From Pseudonocardiaceae bacterium (GTDB lineage Bacteria > Actinomycetota > Actinomycetes > Mycobacteriales > Pseudonocardiaceae): 6,185 nucleotides of DNA. The position numbers and the translations under genes were made by a program. Shown here one piece after another: positions 1-4,225 of the stretch. The notes under the pieces were generated by a model. That model made no database searches. It saw nothing but the letters and a program-made list of their open reading frames with translations, and was not told where the DNA came from. Location of the stretch: positions 1 through 6,185 of the forward strand of contig JAICSB010000202.1 in assembly GCA_025937115.1 (NCBI GenBank), written 5' to 3'. Position 1 is the stretch's first letter. Each line of letters starts with the position of its first letter.

Positions 1-857
1 GGACCGAATGGGTGGCGACCGGCTCGAAGGCACCCGCACGGCTGGGCGCCGCGGTGACCGGCGTGCAGACCCGGATCGTGCTGCGCGCCGGCCCGGGTGG
101 GGCAAGCCCACTGGTGCGATCACTGCGGCTGACCGCACAACCAGGTATACAGCTGCTCGCTGCCCGTCCGCATGGTGCTCGCAGCTACCGGGTTTTCGCC
201 ACCCGTGAGGGTCTCACCGGGGCGACCACGGCCAACGGGCACGTGATCCACGAACGGGATCATTTCGTCGCGCTGCCGTCGCGCCGGGGGCTAGCCCCCC
301 GCGGTTCGGGTGACTACACGGTGAAGATCTGCGCGAGCAACGGGCGGTGCGAGTGGGCACCGGTGTGGGACGTCGGTCCGTGGAACACCACCGACGATTA
401 CTGGAACCCCGCCGAGGACCGCGAGTCCTGGCCTGACGTACCGCAGGGAACCCCCGAGGCACAGACCGCCCACGACGACGGGTATCACGACGGCTTGGAC
501 CAGTTCGGCAGGAAGGTGCTCAACCCGGCCGGGATCGACCTGGCCGACGGCACTTTCTGGGACGGTCTGGGGTTGCGCAACAACAGCTGGGTCACCGTCA
601 CCTACCTGTGGACTAACGACGGGGCGCCGGCTATCGTGCAACTCCCGATCCTGCCCGTCTACAGCGGCCCCGGGGCGCAGTACCCGGCGGTGGGGCTGGC
701 CGCGCAGCGCGCGAAACTGCTCGTCGAGTGCACCACCACCGGCAGCGCTGGACCCACCGATCGGTGGCTGCGAATCGGCCCGAAGCAGTACATCTCGGCC
801 GCGCACGTCCTTATCAGCAGTACGCAAGCGCCGGGTACCCGCTGCGCGACCCCGTAG
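1..857 (+). CDS. Secreted double-psi beta-barrel (RlpA-like) protein with C-terminal SH3-like domain, 5' end missing
   Basis: The reading frame is open to the left edge (first whole codon at base 3), so only the last 284 residues are present and the true start and any signal peptide lie outside the window. GTG at 12 is an internal valine, not a convincing start. Visible parts: residues 1-45 look like the end of a beta-sandwich repeat (TEWVATG ... RIVLRAG). Residues about 62-203 resemble a double-psi beta-barrel of the RlpA/expansin kind, with TTANGH near 75-80, VWDVGPW at 121-127 and GIDLADGTFWDGLGL at 177-191. Residues about 208-272 resemble a bacterial SH3 domain (YSGPGAQYP ... WLRIG ... 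YISAAHV). Four cysteines (110, 116, 243, 281) could form disulfides, which suits an exported protein. The family is known to me only as conserved hypothetical actinobacterial exported proteins, so cell-wall binding or remodelling is an inference. It ends 9 bases before menA on the same strand. Confidence 0.8.
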   Translation, partial: TEWVATGSKAPARLGAAVTGVQTRIVLRAGPGGASPLVRSLRLTAQPGIQLLAARPHGARSYRVFATREGLTGATTANGHVIHERDHFVALPSRRGLAPRGSGDYTVKICASNGRCEWAPVWDVGPWNTTDDYWNPAEDRESWPDVPQGTPEAQTAHDDGYHDGLDQFGRKVLNPAGIDLADGTFWDGLGLRNNSWVTVTYLWTNDGAPAIVQLPILPVYSGPGAQYPAVGLAAQRAKLLVECTTTGSAGPTDRWLRIGPKQYISAAHVLISSTQAPGTRCATP

Positions 858-867
858 AGTTGCACGG
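855..867 (+). promoter_or_regulatory. Candidate leaderless promoter of menA
   Basis: TAGAGT at 855-860 matches the actinobacterial -10 consensus TANNNT. It is followed by exactly six bases and then the GTG start of menA at 867, so transcription would begin on the start codon. The hexamer uses the TAG stop codon of the upstream gene as its first three bases. There is no Shine-Dalgarno sequence before menA, which fits leaderless translation. No clear -35 is visible, which is common for such promoters. Confidence 0.45.
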
Positions 868-1760
868 TGGCGAGCGTGGCGCAGTGGGTGCAGGGGGCGC
901 GGCCCCGCACGTTGCCCAACTCGATCGCCCCGGTGCTCGCGGGCTGGGGCGCAGCCGCCGCACTGGGCACATCGCACTGGGCGCCGTCACAATGGGCGCG
1001 GGCGCTGCTCGCGCTGGTCGTGGCGCTCGCCCTGCAGATCGGGGTCAACTACGCCAACGACTACTCCGACGGCATTCGGGGCACCGACGCCCTCCGAGTG
1101 GGACCGATGCGGCTGGTCGGCTCCGGTGTTGCGGCGCCCGCTGCGGTACGCACCGCCGCACTGGTCAGCTTCGCGGTTGCCGCGGTGGCCGGACTGACGC
1201 TGATCGCACTCGCCGGGCAGTGGTGGCTGCTGGTGGTGGGCGCGGCGTGTCTTGCCGGTGCGTGGTACTACACCGGCGGGTCTCGCCCGTATGGTTATGC
1301 CGGGCTCGGTGAGCTGGCCGTGTTCGTCTTCTTCGGGCTGGTCGCGGTGCTGGGCACGGAATACGTCGTCGGTGGACGGATCACCCTCACCGGTGGCTTC
1401 GCGGCGGTTGCGGTGGGAGCGATGTCGGCTGCGGTGCTGGTGGCCAACAACCTGCGCGATATTCCCACCGACGCCGCGACAGCCAAGCGCACACTTGCCG
1501 TTCGGCTCGGCGATCACCGGACCAGGATGCTTTACACCGCGCTGGTGGCCGTCCCGTTCGCGGTGACTCTCGGTTTGGCGGTCAGCCGGTGGGCCGCGCT
1601 GGCCGCCCTGCTCGCCCTGGTTTTCGCCGTTCCCGCACTGCGCCGGGTCCGGAGCGGGGCAACCGGACCAGAGTTGATCTGCGTGCTGCGGGACACCGGC
1701 TTGGCGTTGCTGGTATGGGCCGCCGCCACCGCTGCCGCACTGGCCTTCACCAGCGGCTAG
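867..1760 (+). CDS. menA: 1,4-dihydroxy-2-naphthoate polyprenyltransferase (MenA)
   Basis: MenA attaches a polyprenyl chain to 1,4-dihydroxy-2-naphthoate, with loss of CO2, giving demethylmenaquinone in the cytoplasmic membrane. This is the membrane step of menaquinone synthesis. The 297-residue product has the usual family length and about eight or nine hydrophobic segments. Both UbiA-superfamily Asp-rich motifs are intact. The first is [11 protein letters not shown] at 64-74 (prenyl diphosphate and Mg2+ binding, D65, D68, D74), followed by [11 protein letters not shown]. The second is NNLRDIP at 194-200 with D202, then KRTLAVRLG at 207-215. [16 protein letters not shown] at 134-149 is also typical of MenA. 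The N-terminal [18 protein letters not shown] is the standard MenA beginning, supporting the GTG start at 867; GTG at 876 is a possible alternative. No ribosome binding site precedes it, and a leaderless start is likely. It is convergent with the DUF4229 gene. Nothing suggests damage. Confidence 0.96.
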   Translation: MASVAQWVQGARPRTLPNSIAPVLAGWGAAAALGTSHWAPSQWARALLALVVALALQIGVNYANDYSDGIRGTDALRVGPMRLVGSGVAAPAAVRTAALVSFAVAAVAGLTLIALAGQWWLLVVGAACLAGAWYYTGGSRPYGYAGLGELAVFVFFGLVAVLGTEYVVGGRITLTGGFAAVAVGAMSAAVLVANNLRDIPTDAATAKRTLAVRLGDHRTRMLYTALVAVPFAVTLGLAVSRWAALAALLALVFAVPALRRVRSGATGPELICVLRDTGLALLVWAAATAAALAFTSG

Positions 1761-1767
1761 TGGCCGC
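1753..1767. terminator. Weak hairpin at the menA / DUF4229 convergence
   Basis: GCGGC (1753-1757) and GCCGC (1763-1767) form a five-pair stem with loop TAGTG, spanning the menA stop codon. The convergent DUF4229 gene ends only 17 bases beyond menA, so a bidirectional stop would be expected here. The stem is short and has no U-tract, so this is tentative. Confidence 0.22.
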
Positions 1768-1777
1768 ATACCGGGCG

Positions 1778-2074
1778 CTATCGGTAGTTGTCACCATGGA
1801 GCTGCTCACGTAACCGGTCCCGCTGCGCTTTCCGGCGCGCGGCGACCACGGCCAGCCCGGTGTTCACCCGGCCCCGCAACCGGCCCAGCAACACCATCGA
1901 CAGCGGAAGCGCCAACACCATCGCGAGCAGGGCCGATACCAGCAGGGGAACGCCGGCGAAGAATAAGAGCAACGCCGCAACGGTCACCAGCGCCAGCCGG
2001 GCAACGCTGTACAGGGCGATGTCGCGAGCGAGAGTTCGGCCGGTCGGCGAGTTCTGCGGTGCCACCACGACCAC
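1778..2074 (-). CDS. DUF4229 family small membrane protein
   Basis: A 98-residue protein with two hydrophobic helices (about 22-41 and 43-63) separated by a very short turn, then a basic, Arg-rich cytoplasmic tail (RLRGRV ... ARRKAQRDRLREQL). This organisation and the pattern YSVARLALV followed by the helical hairpin fit DUF4229, a family of actinobacterial membrane proteins without known function that often lies close to menA and ccsB. Rv0531 of M. tuberculosis is, from memory, a similar small membrane protein in the corresponding region. The start is uncertain: GTG codons lie at 2074, 2068 and 2065, with no good Shine-Dalgarno site before any of them. A TAAGCT box just upstream suggests a leaderless message, in which case 2068 would fit best. 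The gene is convergent with menA and divergent from the gene starting at 2182. Confidence 0.8.
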   Translation of the reverse strand: MVVVAPQNSPTGRTLARDIALYSVARLALVTVAALLLFFAGVPLLVSALLAMVLALPLSMVLLGRLRGRVNTGLAVVAARRKAQRDRLREQLHGDNYR

Positions 2075-2076
2075 TC

Positions 2077-2082
2077 AGCTTA
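2077..2082 (-). promoter_or_regulatory. Candidate -10 box for the DUF4229 gene
   Basis: Read on the minus strand, bases 2082 to 2077 are TAAGCT, matching TANNNT. The predicted start of transcription (about 2068-2070) falls within the cluster of GTG codons at 2074-2063, so the mRNA may lack a leader, as with menA. No convincing -35 is present. A single hexamer match is weak evidence alone; the absence of a ribosome binding site is the supporting argument. Confidence 0.3.
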
Positions 2083-2115
2083 AACCAATCGACTTGCCCG
2101 AACGTCTTGACATAT

Positions 2116-2140
2116 GTGTAACGGTCCGGACAACGGGTAC
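2116..2140 (+). promoter_or_regulatory. Stress sigma factor (SigF/SigB-type) promoter
   Basis: GTGT at 2116-2119, a spacer of 15 bases, and GGGTAC at 2135-2140 match the published patterns for the actinobacterial general-stress sigma factors (mycobacterial SigF: GTTT, N15-17, GGGTA; Streptomyces SigB: GNNT, N14-16, GGGTAC/T). The first element has one deviation from GTTT. Transcription would begin near 2147, leaving a leader of about 35 bases before the ATG at 2182. A TTGACA at 2107-2112 is not followed by a -10 at a usable distance, so a SigA promoter is less likely. Confidence 0.55.
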
Positions 2141-2181
2141 TTAACGACCAGCGACACAGCTCTTGGGGCATGGAGGCGGTC

Positions 2182-2727
2182 ATGGGCACGATCGGTTGGA
2201 TCATTCTGGGGATCGTCATCCTGGCAGTCATCGTGGCAGCCATCGTGGCGGCGTTGGCGATGCGCTCGCGGAACCGGGCCCGGCTGCAGGAACGATTCGG
2301 GCCTGAGTATGACCGCGAGGTGACCGCGCGCGGTAGCGAGCGGGACGCGACGCGGCACCTCAGCGACGTCGCGGGCCGCCGCGACCAGTTGGACATCCGC
2401 CCGCTGGATCGGACGGCCCGCGACCGTTACACCCGACGGTGGGAGTCCGTGCAGTCTGAGTTCGTCGACCGGCCCTCAGGGGCCCTCGACGAAGCTGACC
2501 GGCTGATCACCGATGTGATGCGCGACCGTGGCTACCCGGTCGAGGACTTCGGTGAGCGCGCCGAGCTCGTCGCCGCGGACCATCCGCAGGTCGTTGAGCA
2601 TTACCGCGCGGCGCATGCCGCGCGACGGGACCATCACGGCAGCCCTGGCGCCGTTGACACCGAGGAGCTCCGGCAGGCGTTCGTGCATTATCGCGCGCTG
2701 TTCGACGAGCTGGTGCTCGACCACTAA
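2182..2727 (+). CDS. Membrane-anchored conserved actinobacterial protein, first of a paralogous pair
   Basis: I recognise this as a conserved hypothetical family of actinobacteria, often labelled a secreted or membrane protein; no function is established to my knowledge. The ATG at 2182 is chosen because GGAGG (2172-2176) sits five bases before it; the ATG at 2170 is 12 bases upstream in frame but has no such site. The 181-residue product has one N-terminal transmembrane helix (about 4-27), then a charged cytoplasmic or extracytoplasmic part. Landmarks are ERFGPEYDRE (37-46), RRDQLDIRPL (66-75), RWESVQSEFVD (86-96), RGYPVEDF (116-123), DHPQVVEHYRAAHA (133-146) and TEELRQAFVHYRALFDEL (160-177). 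The segments around 86-96 and 160-177 recur in the next gene. An apparent stress-sigma promoter lies just upstream, and the next gene starts 29 bases downstream, so the two are probably one transcript. Topology (N-in or N-out) cannot be fixed from sequence alone. Confidence 0.85.
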   Translation: MGTIGWIILGIVILAVIVAAIVAALAMRSRNRARLQERFGPEYDREVTARGSERDATRHLSDVAGRRDQLDIRPLDRTARDRYTRRWESVQSEFVDRPSGALDEADRLITDVMRDRGYPVEDFGERAELVAADHPQVVEHYRAAHAARRDHHGSPGAVDTEELRQAFVHYRALFDELVLDH

Positions 2728-2756
2728 GACGCGAGACATCACTTTCGGAGGTATCC

Positions 2757-3410
2757 ATGGACACCCAGCTGGAATCCGAAGAGCCCGAACGGCGAGAAGG
2801 TCTAGGCGGGCGAGTACGACGTTTCATCGACAGTGAGCTGAACCGCGCCATGGATAAAAAGGACCGCGAGACCGACGAGGGCCATACCGTTCATCCCAGT
2901 GCATCGACTCCTGGCCCCGAGTTCGATCGGCCACCGACTCCTGGCCCGGAGTTCGATCGGCCATCGGCAACCGACCGTCCGCATGGCGACTCACCCGGCA
3001 GCACCGCCCACCCGGTGACCACCGCGCCGGTCGATGCATCGCACCGCTCTTCCGTCGATGAACCCCCCGCACACGGTTTTCCCGCGCACGATCCCAGCGT
3101 CGATGAGCCGGCCGCCGGCCGCGCGCATGACCGCTCGAGCGCGGAAGCCGCCGCCGACGGCAGTGCCGAGCGGGTGGGACTGCTCACCGACCCGGCTGGC
3201 CTTCGGGACGAGTGGCAACGAGTGCAGAGCACGTTCGTCGACGACCCACAGTCTGCGGTGCATGAGGCTAGCGTGCTGGTGGACCGCACATTGCAAGAGA
3301 TCCAGCGCAACGTCGCACGCGGGCAGACCGGCAACCCGACATCGACCGAGGACCTGCGGGTGAGTTTCCAGCGCTACCGCGAATTCTTCCAACGGCTACT
3401 GTCTGCGTGA
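2757..3410 (+). CDS. Soluble protein with disordered linker and the same C-terminal domain as its neighbour
   Basis: A 217-residue protein without signal peptide or membrane helix. The ATG at 2757 follows GGAGG (2747-2751) with a five-base spacer, the same geometry as the previous gene. Residues 1-35 are charged and could be a short amphipathic helix (RVRRFIDSELNRAMDKK). Residues about 36-140 are rich in Pro, Asp, Ser, Ala and His and look disordered. They contain a tandem TPGPEFDRP (51-59, 61-69) and a looser repeat built on SVDEP (99-103, 114-118). Residues about 148-217 form a helical-looking domain. DEWQRVQSTFVDDP matches RRWESVQSEFVDRP of the previous protein, and TEDLRVSFQRYREFFQRLL matches TEELRQAFVHYRALFDELV. 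The roughly 25-residue GYPVEDF/DHPQVVEHYR segment between these parts is missing here. Tandem duplication followed by divergence is the simplest explanation. Function unknown; an interaction or scaffold role at the membrane with its partner is only a guess. A strong hairpin follows 20 bases after the stop. Confidence 0.82.
   Translation: MDTQLESEEPERREGLGGRVRRFIDSELNRAMDKKDRETDEGHTVHPSASTPGPEFDRPPTPGPEFDRPSATDRPHGDSPGSTAHPVTTAPVDASHRSSVDEPPAHGFPAHDPSVDEPAAGRAHDRSSAEAAADGSAERVGLLTDPAGLRDEWQRVQSTFVDDPQSAVHEASVLVDRTLQEIQRNVARGQTGNPTSTEDLRVSFQRYREFFQRLLSA
2905..2963 (+). repeat. Two tandem copies of a 30-base unit inside the linker
   Basis: Bases 2905-2933 and 2935-2963 are identical over 29 positions except for 2918 (C) against 2948 (G), with a period of 30 bases. 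The unit encodes ten residues (TPGPEFDRPP / TPGPEFDRPS), so copy-number change would keep the frame. The near-identity at silent positions suggests a recent duplication. Confidence 0.85.
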
Positions 3411-3430
3411 CCATTTCCGTCACAAGAATT

Positions 3431-3464
3431 GGCCCCTGCCCCAAGATGATCAGGGTCAGGGGCC
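3431..3464 (+). terminator. Strong hairpin, probable terminator of the paralogous pair
   Basis: GGCCCCTG (3431-3438) pairs perfectly with CAGGGGCC (3457-3464). The stem continues as CCC (3439-3441) with GGG (3453-3455) around a bulged T at 3456, closing an 11-base loop. It begins 20 bases after the stop codon at 3408-3410. There is no run of T after it, as is usual for actinobacterial terminators. Confidence 0.65.
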
Positions 3465-3476
3465 GAACTCTGTCCA

Positions 3477-3493
3477 GGCCGACGGGCTCGGCC
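3477..3493 (+). terminator. Second hairpin downstream of the first
   Basis: GGCCGA (3477-3482) and TCGGCC (3488-3493) are perfect inverted copies around the loop CGGGC, 12 bases beyond the first hairpin. It may be a back-up terminator in a tandem arrangement or part of a structured 3' end. Confidence 0.4.
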
Positions 3494-3637
3494 GCAAACC
3501 CCCGCGCCGGGCCACCGTGGAGGAGCGTGCGACGGCTGCTGCGCGGCAGGAGCCCCAGACTTGCTGTACTGGCCGATTTGGCTGCTTAATCCCATTACCG
3601 GCGCTTTACCTCTACAGCACCGTTCGAGTACCTGCCG

Positions 3638-3651
3638 CGTGACCTGTCACG
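3638..3651. promoter_or_regulatory. Inverted repeat, candidate operator upstream of bldC
   Basis: CGTGAC (3638-3643) and GTCACG (3646-3651) are perfect inverted arms around CT, ending 51 bases before the bldC start codon and directly before GATAGACC, a possible -10 region. Its position would suit a dimeric repressor or activator acting on bldC. BldC itself is known to bind direct repeats rather than palindromes, so a different regulator is more likely. The protein that binds is unknown. Confidence 0.35.
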
Positions 3652-3702
3652 ATAGACCGGTAGGTCCCGACTGCGAGGTCGACGAGTTTGGGGAGGGCCG
3701 CG

Positions 3703-3930
3703 ATGTCCCAGCCACAGTCCACTGAACGCCTACTGACTCCAGGGGAGGTAGCGGCACTGTTTCGAGTGGATCCGAAAACGGTCACCCGGTGGGCCTCCGC
3801 CGGGCGGATCGGCTCGATTAGGACCCCGGGCGGCCACCGGCGGTTCCGGGAAACCGAGGTGCGCGCGCTGCTCGCCTCGCTCACCACCCCGGCGCCACTG
3901 GATCGCCCTTCCCGCAGAGCTGCTGGATGA
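3703..3930 (+). CDS. bldC: BldC-type small MerR-like transcriptional regulator
   Basis: A 75-residue DNA-binding protein closely resembling Streptomyces BldC (about 68 residues), which controls entry into development by binding DNA cooperatively at direct repeats. Recognisable sequence: LLTPGEVAALFRVDPKTVTR at 10-29 (winged helix-turn-helix), W30, and SIRTPGGHRRFRE at 38-50 (the wing and its basic residues), then TEVRALLASL (51-60). The MerR dimerisation coiled coil and effector domain are absent, as in BldC. The short N-terminal tail and the C-terminal tail after residue 60 are variable regions. ATG at 3703 is preferred because GGAGG (3692-3696) precedes it by six bases; the upstream in-frame TTG at 3688 has no such site. 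It stands alone, 108 bases before a small membrane protein gene. In actinomycetes that do not sporulate its targets are not known to me. Family assignment is firm; orthology to the developmental bldC is likely. Confidence 0.9.
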   Translation: MSQPQSTERLLTPGEVAALFRVDPKTVTRWASAGRIGSIRTPGGHRRFRETEVRALLASLTTPAPLDRPSRRAAG

Positions 3931-3980
3931 CACCGGTACGCCGAAGACGCCGGGCCGCCGGATGACATCCGGGTGACAGG

Positions 3981-4010
3981 TTCGCCCACTTCCCGCGTCG
4001 CTACTACGCT
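3981..4010 (+). promoter_or_regulatory. Possible SigA-type promoter for the small membrane protein
   Basis: TACGCT at 4005-4010 matches the TANNNT -10 consensus. TTCGCC at 3981-3986 is a poor -35, 18 bases away. Transcription would begin near 4017, just before the Shine-Dalgarno run at 4023-4030. Read-through from bldC is an alternative. Confidence 0.33.
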
Positions 4011-4038
4011 GGGTGGCGACGTGGAGGAGGTGGCCGCC

Positions 4039-4206
4039 GTGACCTACGTGATGGCGGCGATCGGGGTTGGTGGAATTGCTGCGCTGCTGTGGAAGGCCTT
4101 GGCCCCGCAGCGTCCGGCCGCGCGCTCAGTGCTTGCACCGGATGACGATCCGGAGTTCCTCCGAGGCCTGAACCGTAAGCGCCAGCAGCCCGGCGACGAA
4201 AGCTGA
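4039..4206 (+). CDS. Conserved small single-helix membrane protein
   Basis: A 55-residue protein of a small actinobacterial family without known function. It has one hydrophobic helix at the N terminus (about 3-22, ending LLWKAL), a short basic linker, and the conserved acidic patch APDDDPEFLRGL at 43-54 of the longer frame, here residues 33-44, followed by a charged tail. It most likely sits in the membrane with the tail in the cytoplasm. The frame is open back to 3973, but GTG at 4039 is chosen because GGAGGAGG (4023-4030) ends eight bases before it and MTYVMAAIGV is a natural beginning of the helix; the GTG at 4030 overlaps the binding site and the region before it looks non-coding. It is convergent with the ATPase gene, eight bases apart. 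Confidence 0.72.
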   Translation: MTYVMAAIGVGGIAALLWKALAPQRPAARSVLAPDDDPEFLRGLNRKRQQPGDES

Positions 4207-4210
4207 TCCC

Positions 4211-4225
4211 CCCGCTATCCGCGGG
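4211..4225. terminator. Weak hairpin between convergent genes
   Basis: CCCGC (4211-4215) and GCGGG (4221-4225) form a five-pair stem with loop TATCC, between the stop of the small membrane protein and the end of the ATPase gene, overlapping the latter's stop codon. It could serve both strands. No U-tract is present. Confidence 0.3.

Larger units (their letters stand above)
3411..3702. other. Non-coding interval between the paralogous pair and bldC
   Basis: About 290 bases without a gene I can support. The first third holds two hairpins (3431-3464 and 3477-3493). The middle (3494-3555) is GC-rich with no signal I can name. The last part (about 3560-3660) is visibly poorer in GC, as expected for a promoter region, and includes the palindrome at 3638-3651. 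TTGCTG (3561-3566), an 18-base gap and CTTAAT (3585-3590) could be a weak SigA promoter, and TAGACC (3653-3658) could be an alternative -10; neither is convincing. Confidence 0.5.

Noticed and set aside
833..838. GGGTAC upstream of menA as a second stress-sigma promoter
   Set aside because: It lies inside the upstream coding region, encodes Gly-Thr there, and no GNNT element is found at 14-16 bases upstream. Taken as coincidence.
291..977. Long antisense frame opposite the envelope protein gene and the start of menA
   Set aside because: It crosses two well-supported genes on the other strand and shows no recognisable domain; typical of GC-rich DNA.
987..1769. Long antisense frame opposite menA
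   Set aside because: It is a shadow of the strong menA gene, with a low-complexity Arg/Gly/Gln-rich product and no family features.
2107..2112. TTGACA as the -35 of a SigA promoter for the gene at 2182
   Set aside because: No TANNNT hexamer lies 16-19 bases downstream; the nearest AT-rich hexamer is about 25 bases away.
2110..2117. ACATATGT palindrome as an operator
   Set aside because: Only eight bases are symmetric and the flanks do not continue the symmetry; such a short palindrome is expected by chance.
3407..3589. 60-codon plus-strand frame beginning with GTG at the stop of the preceding gene
   Set aside because: It has no ribosome binding site, runs through two hairpins, and its Arg/Pro-rich product resembles translated GC-rich noise.
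3481..3642. Frame with coding-like codon use ending at TGA 3640, possible gene remnant
   Set aside because: Third positions are GC-rich from about 3481 to 3555, but there is no usable start with a binding site, the bias fades after 3555, and I recognise no family.
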